From NCBI GenBank assembly GCA_009699245.1, contig WLOQ01000001.1:62001-126000 (forward strand): a stretch of 64,000 nucleotides of DNA, read 5' to 3'. Source of the DNA: Actinomycetota bacterium (GTDB lineage: Bacteria; Actinomycetota; Thermoleophilia; Solirubrobacterales; Solirubrobacteraceae). Shown in pieces: positions 52,998-61,097 of this stretch. The position numbers and the translations under genes were made by a program. Each line of letters opens with the position of its first letter. The first letter of the stretch is position 1. The notes beneath the pieces were generated by a model, which was not told where the DNA came from, made no database searches, and saw nothing but the letters and a program-made list of their open reading frames with translations.

Positions 52998-53999
52998 TCA
53001 GTAGCTGTGGCCGCGCTCGCGCTCGTGTCGCTCGATCGCGAGCGTGATGAGGCGGTCGACGAGCTGCGGATAGGGGAGCCCGGACGCCTCCCACAGCTGT
53101 CCGTAGACACTCGTGGGCGTGAACCCCGGCATCGTGTTGAGCTCGTTGAGCAGCACGTCCTCGCCGTCCACGAAGAAGTCCGCGCGCGCGAGGCCGCTGC
53201 ACCCGCTGGCGTGGAATGCCTCGGCCGCAAGTGCCTGCACGCGGTCGCGGGCGGTCGCGGAGATCGCCGCAGGCACGACGAGCTCCATGCCCCCGGGCGT
53301 GTACTTCGCCTCGTAGTCGTACCAGCCACCGGGCGAGACGCTGCCCAGGATGCGGATCTCACCGGGCTCGCTGACCTGAGGGTCCTCGGGATGCCCGAGC
53401 ACCGAGCACTCGATCTCCAGCCCCGCGGCGGCGGCCTCGACGATCGCGCGCGGGTCGTGTCCGTGCGCCTGCGCGATCGCGTCGGCCAGCGCCTGCGGCT
53501 CCGTGACGCGCGTGATCCCGACCGAGGAGCCGAGCCGCGCAGGCTTCACGAAGACGGGCAGGCCGAGCGCCGCGACCTCCGCCTCGGCGCCGGCCCGGTC
53601 AGCGGCCCAGCGGGCCACGTCGATGTCGGCGAAGGCGACCTGCGGCAGCCCCGCCTGTGCCATGAAGCGCTTGAACGCGACCTTGTCGATGCAGACCGCC
53701 GAGGTCAGGACGCCCGATCCGACATACGCCACATCGAGCAGCTCGAGCAGCCCCTGAATCGTCCCGTCCTCGCCGAAGGGGCCGTGCAGGACCGGGAAGA
53801 CGACATCGGCCCCGAGCAGCCCCCGACCGGCGCGCAGCTCGACCTCGCTCCCCGCGAACGTCCACTTCCCGTCGCGTGCGAGCTCGACCCACAGGACCTC
53901 GTGGCCGGCCTGCTCGAGGCCGTCGCGCACCGCGGCGGCCCCGGCAAGCGAGACGTCGTGCTCGGAGGAGCGGCCGCCCGCGAGGACCGCGACCCTCAT
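52998..53999 (-). CDS. ddl: D-alanine-D-alanine ligase
   Basis: The protein has 333 residues. VAVLAGGRSSEHDVSLAG, PVLHGPFGEDGTIQGLLE, FVKPARLGSSVGITRV, WYDYEAKYTPGG and LLNELNTMPGFTPTSVY are all Ddl motifs of the ATP-grasp fold. The YDYEAKY region fits D-Ala-D-Ala specificity rather than D-lactate. It makes the terminal dipeptide of the peptidoglycan stem. The start overlaps the pknB stop (ATGA), where pknA or other genes usually lie, so it is part of the wall operon. Confidence 0.96.
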   Translation of the reverse strand: MRVAVLAGGRSSEHDVSLAGAAAVRDGLEQAGHEVLWVELARDGKWTFAGSEVELRAGRGLLGADVVFPVLHGPFGEDGTIQGLLELLDVAYVGSGVLTSAVCIDKVAFKRFMAQAGLPQVAFADIDVARWAADRAGAEAEVAALGLPVFVKPARLGSSVGITRVTEPQALADAIAQAHGHDPRAIVEAAAAGLEIECSVLGHPEDPQVSEPGEIRILGSVSPGGWYDYEAKYTPGGMELVVPAAISATARDRVQALAAEAFHASGCSGLARADFFVDGEDVLLNELNTMPGFTPTSVYGQLWEASGLPYPQLVDRLITLAIERHERERGHSY

Positions 54000-55876
54000 C
54001 GCCAGCGCCCTCGACCGCGGAGCCCGGAGGGGTTCGGCGTGAACGTCCCGACGCCGATCGTCACCGTCGAGCCGGGCTCGACCTTGCCGGACTGCGGCCG
54101 CTGCTCGACGACGATGCCGTCCTGATCCTCGCTGTCGACGTCGATCGCCTGCTCGACCACGATGAGACCCAGGGCCTCGAGGCGGCGCAGCGCGGTCGCC
54201 TCGTCGTCGCCGACGGTGTCGGGCACGGTGACGAACGCCGGACGCGTGGCGATGACGAGCTGCACCGTCGATCCCTTCAGCGCCTGCTTCCCCGCTGCCG
54301 GACTCTGAGCGAGCACCGTGCCGGGCTCCGCCTTGGCGTCCTCGCGCTCGGTGAACTCGACCTTGAACCCTGCGGTGATGAGCGTCGTCTGCGCGTCGGC
54401 CTGCTGCTGGCCGACGACGCTCGGGACGTCGAGCTTCTCCGGGCCGCTCGACACGACGAGCGTCACCGTCGAGCCGCGCGCGAGCTCCTGCCCGGCTGCC
54501 GGGATCGTCTCGATCGCCTCACCCTTCTTCACATCCTCAGATGCCTTCTCCCGCACGCGCACGCGCAGTCCGGCATTCTCCAGGCGCCTGCGCGCCTGCG
54601 CGGCGGAGAGCCCGGTGACGTCCGGGATCACGGACATCCCCGGCCCATCGGACACCGTGATAGTGACGAGGGAGCCCTTGTCGGCCTTCGCCCCGCCGGC
54701 CGGGTTCTGACCGATCACCTCGCCCTTCGGGCGACTCGACGTCTTGGGCATCTCGTCGGTCGAAAAGCCCTCCCGCTCGAGCACCGACCGTGCCGTCCCC
54801 GAATCGCTGCCGACCACCGACGGCACGACGACCTGCGTCGTGCGCGTGAGCAGGAGCGCGGCGACGATGGCGCCCGCGACGAGCAGCGCGATGATCGCGA
54901 CGATCCACCAGCGATTTGAGCGGGCGTCATCGGATGGCGGCACGGGCGCGTAGGTCCGGGGCGTCGCCGCGTACGCCGTCTGCGCGGGGTACGCCGAGGT
55001 GGCCGGGGCGAGGCCGACGACCGTCGTCTGCGCCGCCGACGGGGCGACGCCATTGCGTGCCGCCTCGAGCGCATCGATGAACGCGTCGGCGTCGGGGAAC
55101 CGCGCCGCAGGGTCCTTCGCAAGCGCCCGCAGCACCACGGCGTCGAGCGCCGGCGAGACGGCCGGGTTGAGCGCCCGCGGCGGGGTCGGCGCCTCCGAGA
55201 CCTGCTTGAGCGCGATCGCGACGGCGCTCTCGCCCTCGAACGGCACGCGGGCGGTCAGCATCTCGTAGAGGACGATGCCGACCGAGTAGAGGTCCGACTC
55301 CTGGCTCACCGGCAGGCCCTGCGCCTGCTCGGGAGAGAGGTACTGGGCGGTCCCCATGATCGAGCCGGTCTGCGTCATCTCCGACGCGCCGGCCCGGGCG
55401 ATGCCGAAGTCCGTGACGGTCGCCATGCCCTCGTCGTCGACGATGACGTTGTGCGGCTTCAGGTCCCGGTGAATGACGCCGCGGCGGTGCGCGAAGCGCG
55501 CGGCGCGCAGGATCTGCGTCGTGTAGGCGATCGCGATCTCGGGATCGAACGGCGCGTACTGCTGGATCAGCGCCTTGAGGGACTGACCCTCGAGGTACTC
55601 CATCGCGATGTAGTAGGTCCCCTCCCACTCACCGCGGTCGTAGACGGCCACGATGTTCTGGTGCTGCAGGCCGGCGGCCGCGGAGGCCTCACGCCGGAAG
55701 CGCTCGACGAACTCGGGGTCCTGCGCGAAGCGGCCGTAGAGGACTTTCAGGGCCATCTTGCGGTCGAGCTGGAGGTCCGTCGCGCAGTAGACGTCGGCCA
55801 TCCCGCCCGAGCCGAGTCGGTGCTCGATCCGATAGCGGCCGTCGACGATCGTTCCGGGCTCGAGGCGATCACTCAT
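53996..55876 (-). CDS. pknB: PASTA-domain Ser/Thr kinase (PknB)
   Basis: The protein has 626 residues. The kinase domain has LGSGGMADVY (21-30), Lys44, HRDLKPHN (136-143) and DFG (156-158), with a TAQYLSPEQ activation segment. A linker leads to a transmembrane helix (about 334-352), and four PASTA repeats follow, each starting with a VPxVxG-type motif. The PASTA part binds muropeptides or lipid II. The ATG at 55876 was chosen; a longer frame is antisense or shadow. It is the last kinase of the fhaA-fhaB-pstP-rodA-pbpA-pknB operon. Confidence 0.95.
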   Translation of the reverse strand: MSDRLEPGTIVDGRYRIEHRLGSGGMADVYCATDLQLDRKMALKVLYGRFAQDPEFVERFRREASAAAGLQHQNIVAVYDRGEWEGTYYIAMEYLEGQSLKALIQQYAPFDPEIAIAYTTQILRAARFAHRRGVIHRDLKPHNVIVDDEGMATVTDFGIARAGASEMTQTGSIMGTAQYLSPEQAQGLPVSQESDLYSVGIVLYEMLTARVPFEGESAVAIALKQVSEAPTPPRALNPAVSPALDAVVLRALAKDPAARFPDADAFIDALEAARNGVAPSAAQTTVVGLAPATSAYPAQTAYAATPRTYAPVPPSDDARSNRWWIVAIIALLVAGAIVAALLLTRTTQVVVPSVVGSDSGTARSVLEREGFSTDEMPKTSSRPKGEVIGQNPAGGAKADKGSLVTITVSDGPGMSVIPDVTGLSAAQARRRLENAGLRVRVREKASEDVKKGEAIETIPAAGQELARGSTVTLVVSSGPEKLDVPSVVGQQQADAQTTLITAGFKVEFTEREDAKAEPGTVLAQSPAAGKQALKGSTVQLVIATRPAFVTVPDTVGDDEATALRRLEALGLIVVEQAIDVDSEDQDGIVVEQRPQSGKVEPGSTVTIGVGTFTPNPSGLRGRGRWR

Positions 55877-57303
55877 CGCAGCAGGCTCTCCATGACGGCT
55901 CGGGCGATCGGGGCGGCGTCGACGCCACCGAAGCCGCCGACCACCTGTTCGATCGTGACCGCAATCGCGACGCGGGGATTGTCCGCGGGCGCGAAGGCGA
56001 TGAACCAGGGTTGGGTGATGTTCTTGTCCACGTTGCGCTCGGCCGTACCGGTCTTGCCGGCGACGTCGATGCCCGCGAGCGCACCGGCCGTCCCGGTGCC
56101 CTCGTCGACGACGCGCTGCATCATGGCGGTGATCTTCCTCGCCGTGGCGGGCGACATGACGCGTGCGTACTGCGTCGGATCGACGCTGAGCGCCTTGCGG
56201 CCCTCCGGATCGACGGTCCCGGTGGCGAGGAACGGGTGCATGAGAATGCCGCCGTTCGCCACCGCGGCCGCGACCATCGCCATCTCGAGCGGCGTCACGA
56301 GGAGCTTGTCCTGGCCGATGGCCATGCGTCCGACATCGACGCAGTCCGACGTGACGTTCACGAGCTTGCCGCGGCAATACTCGCCGCTCGGCACACGCTC
56401 GCTGCGCGGAAGGTCGATCGGTACGGGCCGCCCGAAGCCCAGACGGCGCATGTAGCGCTGCATAATGCCCTTGCCGAGGTCCTCGCCGACGGTCGCCCAC
56501 GCCGTGTTGACTGAGTGGGTCAGCGCCGTGGTCAGGCTGATCTGGCCCCAGTCCTCACCGGCATCGTTGTTGAGCGGGACGCCGGAGATCCGCACGCCGT
56601 TGGACCCATTCACCGTCGAGTCCGGTGTGTACCTGCCGCTGTCGATGGCAGCGATGGCGGTCACGACCTTGAAGGTCGAGCCGGGCGGGTAGCCCGCTTG
56701 TGTCGTGCGATTGAGCAGCGGCGCGCCGGCCGCGCGATTGAGCCGCCGGGTGCCCGCCGCGCTGCGCAGGACGTTCGGGTCGTAGTCGGGGACCGAGGCC
56801 ATCACCTGCACGCGGCCGGTGCGCGGGTCGAGTGCGACGACGGCGCCGGCGCGACCCGCAAGCCCCGCGAGCGCCACGCGCTGGGCCTCCGGGTCGAGGG
56901 CGGTGCGCAGATCGTTCCCCTGTGGCTTGCGTCCCTGGATGCGCGCAAGCGCACCCTCGAGCCCCTGCGAGCGGCCGACGAGCTGGTCGTTGTAGAACCG
57001 CTCAAGGCCGGCCTGGCCGGGGTTGAGGTACGAGTAGCCGACCGCCTGCGCAAAGAGCCCGGCCTTGGGGTACCTGCGGGTGTAGGCGCCATCGGAGCGG
57101 CGGCTCGAGCGGGCGAGGACCGTGCCGTCGGCCGCTGCGATCGAGCCGCGGGCGATCCGCTGCTGCGCGATCAGCGCGCGCTTGTTCAGCGGGTTGTCGC
57201 GCAGCTCGTCGCGGCTCAGGACGGTCCACTTCGTCGTGAAGAAGACGAGCAGCCCGAAGAGGACGAGGACGACCCCGAAGACCCTGATAATCGGCCGGTT
57301 CAC
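55873..57303 (-). CDS. pbpA: Class B penicillin-binding protein (PbpA-like transpeptidase)
   Basis: The protein has 476 residues. A membrane anchor (VFGVVLVLFGLLVFF) is followed by a dimerisation domain and a transpeptidase domain with STFK (209-212, PPGSTFKVV), SVN (264-266) and KTG (417-419, AGKTGTAE). It cross-links peptidoglycan beside the RodA glycosyltransferase. The start is GTG at 57303 overlapping the rodA stop (GTGA). The stop overlaps pknB by four bases. Confidence 0.94.
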   Translation of the reverse strand: MNRPIIRVFGVVLVLFGLLVFFTTKWTVLSRDELRDNPLNKRALIAQQRIARGSIAAADGTVLARSSRRSDGAYTRRYPKAGLFAQAVGYSYLNPGQAGLERFYNDQLVGRSQGLEGALARIQGRKPQGNDLRTALDPEAQRVALAGLAGRAGAVVALDPRTGRVQVMASVPDYDPNVLRSAAGTRRLNRAAGAPLLNRTTQAGYPPGSTFKVVTAIAAIDSGRYTPDSTVNGSNGVRISGVPLNNDAGEDWGQISLTTALTHSVNTAWATVGEDLGKGIMQRYMRRLGFGRPVPIDLPRSERVPSGEYCRGKLVNVTSDCVDVGRMAIGQDKLLVTPLEMAMVAAAVANGGILMHPFLATGTVDPEGRKALSVDPTQYARVMSPATARKITAMMQRVVDEGTGTAGALAGIDVAGKTGTAERNVDKNITQPWFIAFAPADNPRVAIAVTIEQVVGGFGGVDAAPIARAVMESLLR

Positions 57304-58607
57304 GCACGTGCCTCGCGCCGTGCGCGATCGGAGACGAGCAGGAGCAGCGCGACGATCACGAAGTTCGCGACGATCGACGACCCGCCGTAGGAGACGAAGG
57401 GCAACGTCACGCCCGTCAGCGGGATGACCTTCGTGACCCCTCCGACGATCACGAAGACCTGGAGGGCGACGACGGTCGCCAGCCCGGTCGCGAGGAGCTT
57501 TGAAAACGAATCGCGCGCGAGCACCGCGATCCGCAGCCCGCGCTCGACGAAGAGGAGGTACACGAGGAGCAGCGCGCAGGCACCGACGAGCCCGAGCTCG
57601 TTGACGATCACGGCGTAGATGAGGTCGGTCTGTGCCGCCGGGAGGAGCACGGCCTGATCCGGTGGGAGCCCGACCTTCACGAGCGACTCGCCGATCCCGC
57701 TCCCCCAGACTCCGCCGTCGGCCTGCGCGAAGAGCGACTGTGCGAGCTGATAGCTGCCGCCGACCTTGTCGTAGAGCGCCGCGTCGAACGGGTGGCGCCA
57801 AGCATCGATGCGGTCGCTGACGTGGCCGACCGTCGACGCGAAGAACCACGCGCCGACCGCGAACAGGCTGAACCCCGCGATCGGAAACACGAGGCGGTTC
57901 GTCGCGACGTAGACCATGGCGAGGAACCCGCCGAAGAACATGAGCGACGACCCGAGATCGCGAATGAAGACGAGCAGCAGCATCGCAACGCCCCAGACGA
58001 CGAGCAGCGGACCCAGATGCTTGAGGCGCGGAACGGTGATCCCCGCGATCTTGCGCTGGACAAGCAGCAGGCGCGTATCGCGCAGATAGCTCGCCAGGAA
58101 GATGATGATCCCGATCTTCGCGAACTCCGCCGGCTGGAACGTGATCGAGCCCAGACGCACGCCGAGGTAGGCGCCGTTGACCTGCGCTCCGAGTCCCGGG
58201 ATGCGGGGAAGCAGCAGCAGCAGGATGCTCGCGGACGCGATGACGTAGCGGTAGCGCTCGAGAACGCGGTAGTCGCGCAGCACCACGATGGTGGCGATGA
58301 AGAAGCCGAGCCCGACGACGAACCACTGCGCTTGCTCCCGCGCGAGCGTGTCATCGAGGCGATAGATGACGACGAGCCCGACGCTCGCGAGCACCGCGAC
58401 GATCGGGAAGAGGTAGGGATCGGCGTCCGGCAGGCGCCAGCGGATCACGAGGTGCGCGACGAGACAGAGGCCGAGGAAGGCGGCGCCGTACGTCAGCGAC
58501 GCGTTGGCCACCACCGGGCGCTCCTGCACGAAGACGGCGGCGAACCCCGCGGTGATCAGGAGACTCGCGGGAATCAGGCCGAAAAGCTCGCGGTTGCGCG
58601 CGCTCAC
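57300..58607 (-). CDS. rodA: SEDS-family peptidoglycan glycosyltransferase (RodA/FtsW)
   Basis: The protein has 435 residues and about ten to twelve membrane segments. RLGSITFQPAEFAKIGIII, RDLGSSLMFFGGFLAMVYVA, NELGLVGACALLLVYL and LTGVTLPFVSYGGSS are SEDS motifs, with the catalytic Asp likely in the QPAEF/RDLGSS loops. It polymerises lipid II together with PbpA. The start is GTG at 58607 overlapping pstP. The order matches mycobacteria. Confidence 0.93.
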   Translation of the reverse strand: MSARNRELFGLIPASLLITAGFAAVFVQERPVVANASLTYGAAFLGLCLVAHLVIRWRLPDADPYLFPIVAVLASVGLVVIYRLDDTLAREQAQWFVVGLGFFIATIVVLRDYRVLERYRYVIASASILLLLLPRIPGLGAQVNGAYLGVRLGSITFQPAEFAKIGIIIFLASYLRDTRLLLVQRKIAGITVPRLKHLGPLLVVWGVAMLLLVFIRDLGSSLMFFGGFLAMVYVATNRLVFPIAGFSLFAVGAWFFASTVGHVSDRIDAWRHPFDAALYDKVGGSYQLAQSLFAQADGGVWGSGIGESLVKVGLPPDQAVLLPAAQTDLIYAVIVNELGLVGACALLLVYLLFVERGLRIAVLARDSFSKLLATGLATVVALQVFVIVGGVTKVIPLTGVTLPFVSYGGSSIVANFVIVALLLLVSDRARREARA

Positions 58608-59806
58608 GGGCCGAGGCTCCCCAGCTCCAGCTGGCGCAGATAGTCATCGGAGTCCTTGCGCGAGCGCAGGTTGTGGGAGCTCACCACCTTGCGCTGCGCT
58701 GGGGTGAGCTGCGCACCGCTCACCCCGGAGACGTAGACCTCTTGGTAGAGCCCGACGCCGCCCGGGAGCTCGACCGGGACGCCGCGGTAGAGCGTGACGA
58801 AGCCGCCATTGCCGGTCCCCACGAAGTACACGGCGAGCGATGCGAGGTAGGCGCCCGCCATGAGCGTCACGAGCACCGCCACGATGAGCGCGAACCCGAA
58901 ACCGGGGCGCCACCCACGTCGACGGCGGCGGCGCCCGCGTTCGCGCGGGGGCTCGGGCGCGCGGCGCTCGACCGGGCCGGCCTGCGCTGCAGCGGCGGCC
59001 TCGTCGTCCTGCGGCCGTACCGGTGGGACCCCGATGACCGTCGCCTCGTGCTCGGCTGCCGCCTGAGCTTGCGCGTCGCCGTCGATCTCCTCGAGGCGCA
59101 GCAGGACGACGGTGATGTTGTCCCGCCCACCGGCGGTGTTCGCCGCGTCGATGAGGCGCAGTGCTGCGTCGCGCAGCGATGTCGCGCCTGCGACCAGCTC
59201 GCCGACCTCGACCTCGGGCACCATCGAGGTCAGGCCGTCGCTGCAGAGGAGATAGACATCGCCCGACCGTCCCCGGAGCGTCTGGCCGTCGGGCTCGACG
59301 TCGAGCTCCGGGCCGAGCGCGCGGGTGATGATCGACCGCTGTGGGTGGTCCTCGGCCTCCTCGGGGCTCAGGCGGCCCTGGCGCACGAGCTCCTCGACGA
59401 GCGAGTGGTCGCTCGTGAGCCGCTCGAAGACCCCGTCGCGCAGGCGGTAGCAGCGGGAGTCGCCGACGTGGACGATCGTGATGTCGCCTTCGCCGACGTG
59501 GAGCGCGGTCAGCGTCGTGCCCATGCCTGCGCGCGCGTCATCGGTCCGGGAGAGCTGATGGATGCGCGCGTTGGCCTCACGCGCGGCCTGGCCGAGGCGC
59601 TGCTCGACCGTGCCGGAGCCGGATGGAAGTCCCTGCGCGAGGGTTTCGACGGCGAGCTGCGCGGCGACCTCGCCTGCCTGTGCGCCGCCCATCCCGTCGG
59701 CGACCGCGAAGAGCGGTGCACGCGCGAGGAATGCGTCCTCGTTCGCCCGCCGCTGACGGCCGGTGTCGGTGCGCTCGGCATGTTCGGCGACGCGCAGCAT
59801 GCTCAT
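58604..59806 (-). CDS. pstP: PP2C-family Ser/Thr phosphatase (PstP) with membrane anchor
   Basis: The protein has 400 residues. The cytosolic PP2C domain has RRANEDAFL, FAVADGMGGAQAG, HVGDSRCYRLRDG and GGRDNITVV, with metal-binding Asp residues kept. A linker with a basic run is followed by a membrane helix (VALIVAVLV region near 310-330) and a short extracellular domain. It reverses the PknB phosphorylations. The start is ATG at 59806, and a second ATG lies at 59800. It overlaps the fhaB stop by four bases. Confidence 0.94.
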   Translation of the reverse strand: MSMLRVAEHAERTDTGRQRRANEDAFLARAPLFAVADGMGGAQAGEVAAQLAVETLAQGLPSGSGTVEQRLGQAAREANARIHQLSRTDDARAGMGTTLTALHVGEGDITIVHVGDSRCYRLRDGVFERLTSDHSLVEELVRQGRLSPEEAEDHPQRSIITRALGPELDVEPDGQTLRGRSGDVYLLCSDGLTSMVPEVEVGELVAGATSLRDAALRLIDAANTAGGRDNITVVLLRLEEIDGDAQAQAAAEHEATVIGVPPVRPQDDEAAAAAQAGPVERRAPEPPRERGRRRRRRGWRPGFGFALIVAVLVTLMAGAYLASLAVYFVGTGNGGFVTLYRGVPVELPGGVGLYQEVYVSGVSGAQLTPAQRKVVSSHNLRSRKDSDDYLRQLELGSLGP

Positions 59807-60288
59807 CCCGTCACGAAGGTGAACTCGCTGTCGCCGATCCGCACGCGATCGCCCTGATGCAGCGGCTGGGGACCGGAGACGAGCTCCTCATTGAGGTACG
59901 TCCCATTGGTGGAGCCCAGATCCTCAAGCACGATGAGGGCGCCCTGGCGGGTGAGGCGTGCGTGGCGCGAGGATGCAAAGAGGTCTTCGAGCCGGATCTC
60001 CGCCTGATCACCGCGGCCGAGGACGGCACCGGTGCCGATCGCGTACTCCATGCCCGGCGCGTGCCCCGGTGCGCGGGCCACGACGAGTCGCGGGTCGACG
60101 GCGGCCTGCGCTCCGCCGACCACGCTGTGCATCCCGGTGCGCTCCTGGCCCACGGGCGCCGCCTGCCCGGCCCAGCGCTGCTCGTCCGGCCGTCGCAGAT
60201 CACGCAGCGAGCTGCGGGCGACCCAGATCACGAAGAGGAAGAGCAGCGCGACGAATGCGGCTTGGAGCGCAACGGTCGATGCGGGCAT
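59803..60288 (-). CDS. fhaB: FHA-domain membrane protein (FhaB/FipA-like)
   Basis: The protein has 161 residues. An N-terminal membrane helix (VALQAAFVALLFLFVIWVA) is followed by a linker and an FHA domain with GRGDQAEIRL, SSRHARL and DLGSTNGTYLNEE, which binds phosphothreonine peptides. It probably links PknB signalling to the divisome or elongasome. The start overlaps the fhaA stop by one base. Confidence 0.92.
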   Translation of the reverse strand: MPASTVALQAAFVALLFLFVIWVARSSLRDLRRPDEQRWAGQAAPVGQERTGMHSVVGGAQAAVDPRLVVARAPGHAPGMEYAIGTGAVLGRGDQAEIRLEDLFASSRHARLTRQGALIVLEDLGSTNGTYLNEELVSGPQPLHQGDRVRIGDSEFTFVTG

Positions 60289-61019
60289 CAGGCGCTCTCG
60301 AACTGTGCGGGGACGGTGCCAATGTCCAGGCGGTCGCCCGGGCGCAGCGGCGCCGGGCCGGTGATGCGCGCCCCGTTGACGAGCACCCCGTTCGTCGAGC
60401 CGAGGTCGTCGATCGTCCAGCCGTCGCGTAGGTCGTACGCGAGCTGGGCGTGGTGCCGTGAGACGTTGGCATCGTCGATGACGATGTCGCAGTCCGCGCT
60501 GCGACCGATCACGGCACCCTGGGTGGTGAGGGGGAAGTTGCGGCCGAGGACAGCGACCGTGGCCCGGGGCGGGCGCGGATCCTGGCGACTCGGCGCGGGG
60601 CGGCGATGCGCCGGTGTGACGTCCTGCTCTGCGCGCGGCGCCGAAGGTGCGGCGCGCAGCGGCAGCGCCTCGATCCCGAACTCGCCGAGGCCGAGACGCT
60701 CGTCGCAATCGAAGGTGATCACCGGCGTGGCGGCGAGCGCGAGCCGCTCCGCGCGCGCGTGTTCAAGGAGATATCCGGAGAGCTCCGACGCCATTTCCGA
60801 TTCGATGCCCGCGTAGCGGGCGTGGTCCTCGGCCGAGAGATGGATGACGTACTCGTGTGGCGCGTGGGTGCGTGACAGCGAGTCGGCACGGTGCTCATCC
60901 ATCTCACGCGCGAGGCCGCGGGCAAGCTCGACCGGACGTACTTCGGTCCGAAACACACGGCCGAACGTCCCCTCGACGAGGCCTGCAAGCTTGCTCTCGA
61001 GGTTGCGAAGGACGCTCAT
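60288..61019 (-). CDS. fhaA: FhaA protein: DUF3662 plus FHA domain
   Basis: The protein has 243 residues. The N-terminal DUF3662 (FhaA-type) domain starts MSVLRNLESKLAGLVEGTFG, an Arg/Pro linker follows, and the C-terminal FHA domain has GRSADCDIVIDD, SRHHAQL and LGSTNGVLVNG. In mycobacteria FhaA binds the phosphorylated pseudokinase part of MviN. In this window the MviN-like part is a separate active kinase at 51492. It is the first gene of the operon. Confidence 0.93.
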   Translation of the reverse strand: MSVLRNLESKLAGLVEGTFGRVFRTEVRPVELARGLAREMDEHRADSLSRTHAPHEYVIHLSAEDHARYAGIESEMASELSGYLLEHARAERLALAATPVITFDCDERLGLGEFGIEALPLRAAPSAPRAEQDVTPAHRRPAPSRQDPRPPRATVAVLGRNFPLTTQGAVIGRSADCDIVIDDANVSRHHAQLAYDLRDGWTIDDLGSTNGVLVNGARITGPAPLRPGDRLDIGTVPAQFESA

Positions 61020-61097
61020 GGTGCTGGTGGCGGTGGGCCGTCATCGCCGACCGCGCGCGCGGTCCATGCTACGGCCTGCACGCTCGTGCGCCGCCGC

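Noticed and set aside
55877-58326. Extended N-termini of PknB and PBP in the same frames
   Set aside because: The extensions run through neighbouring genes in other frames and lack any family similarity; overlapping GTG/ATG starts fit better.
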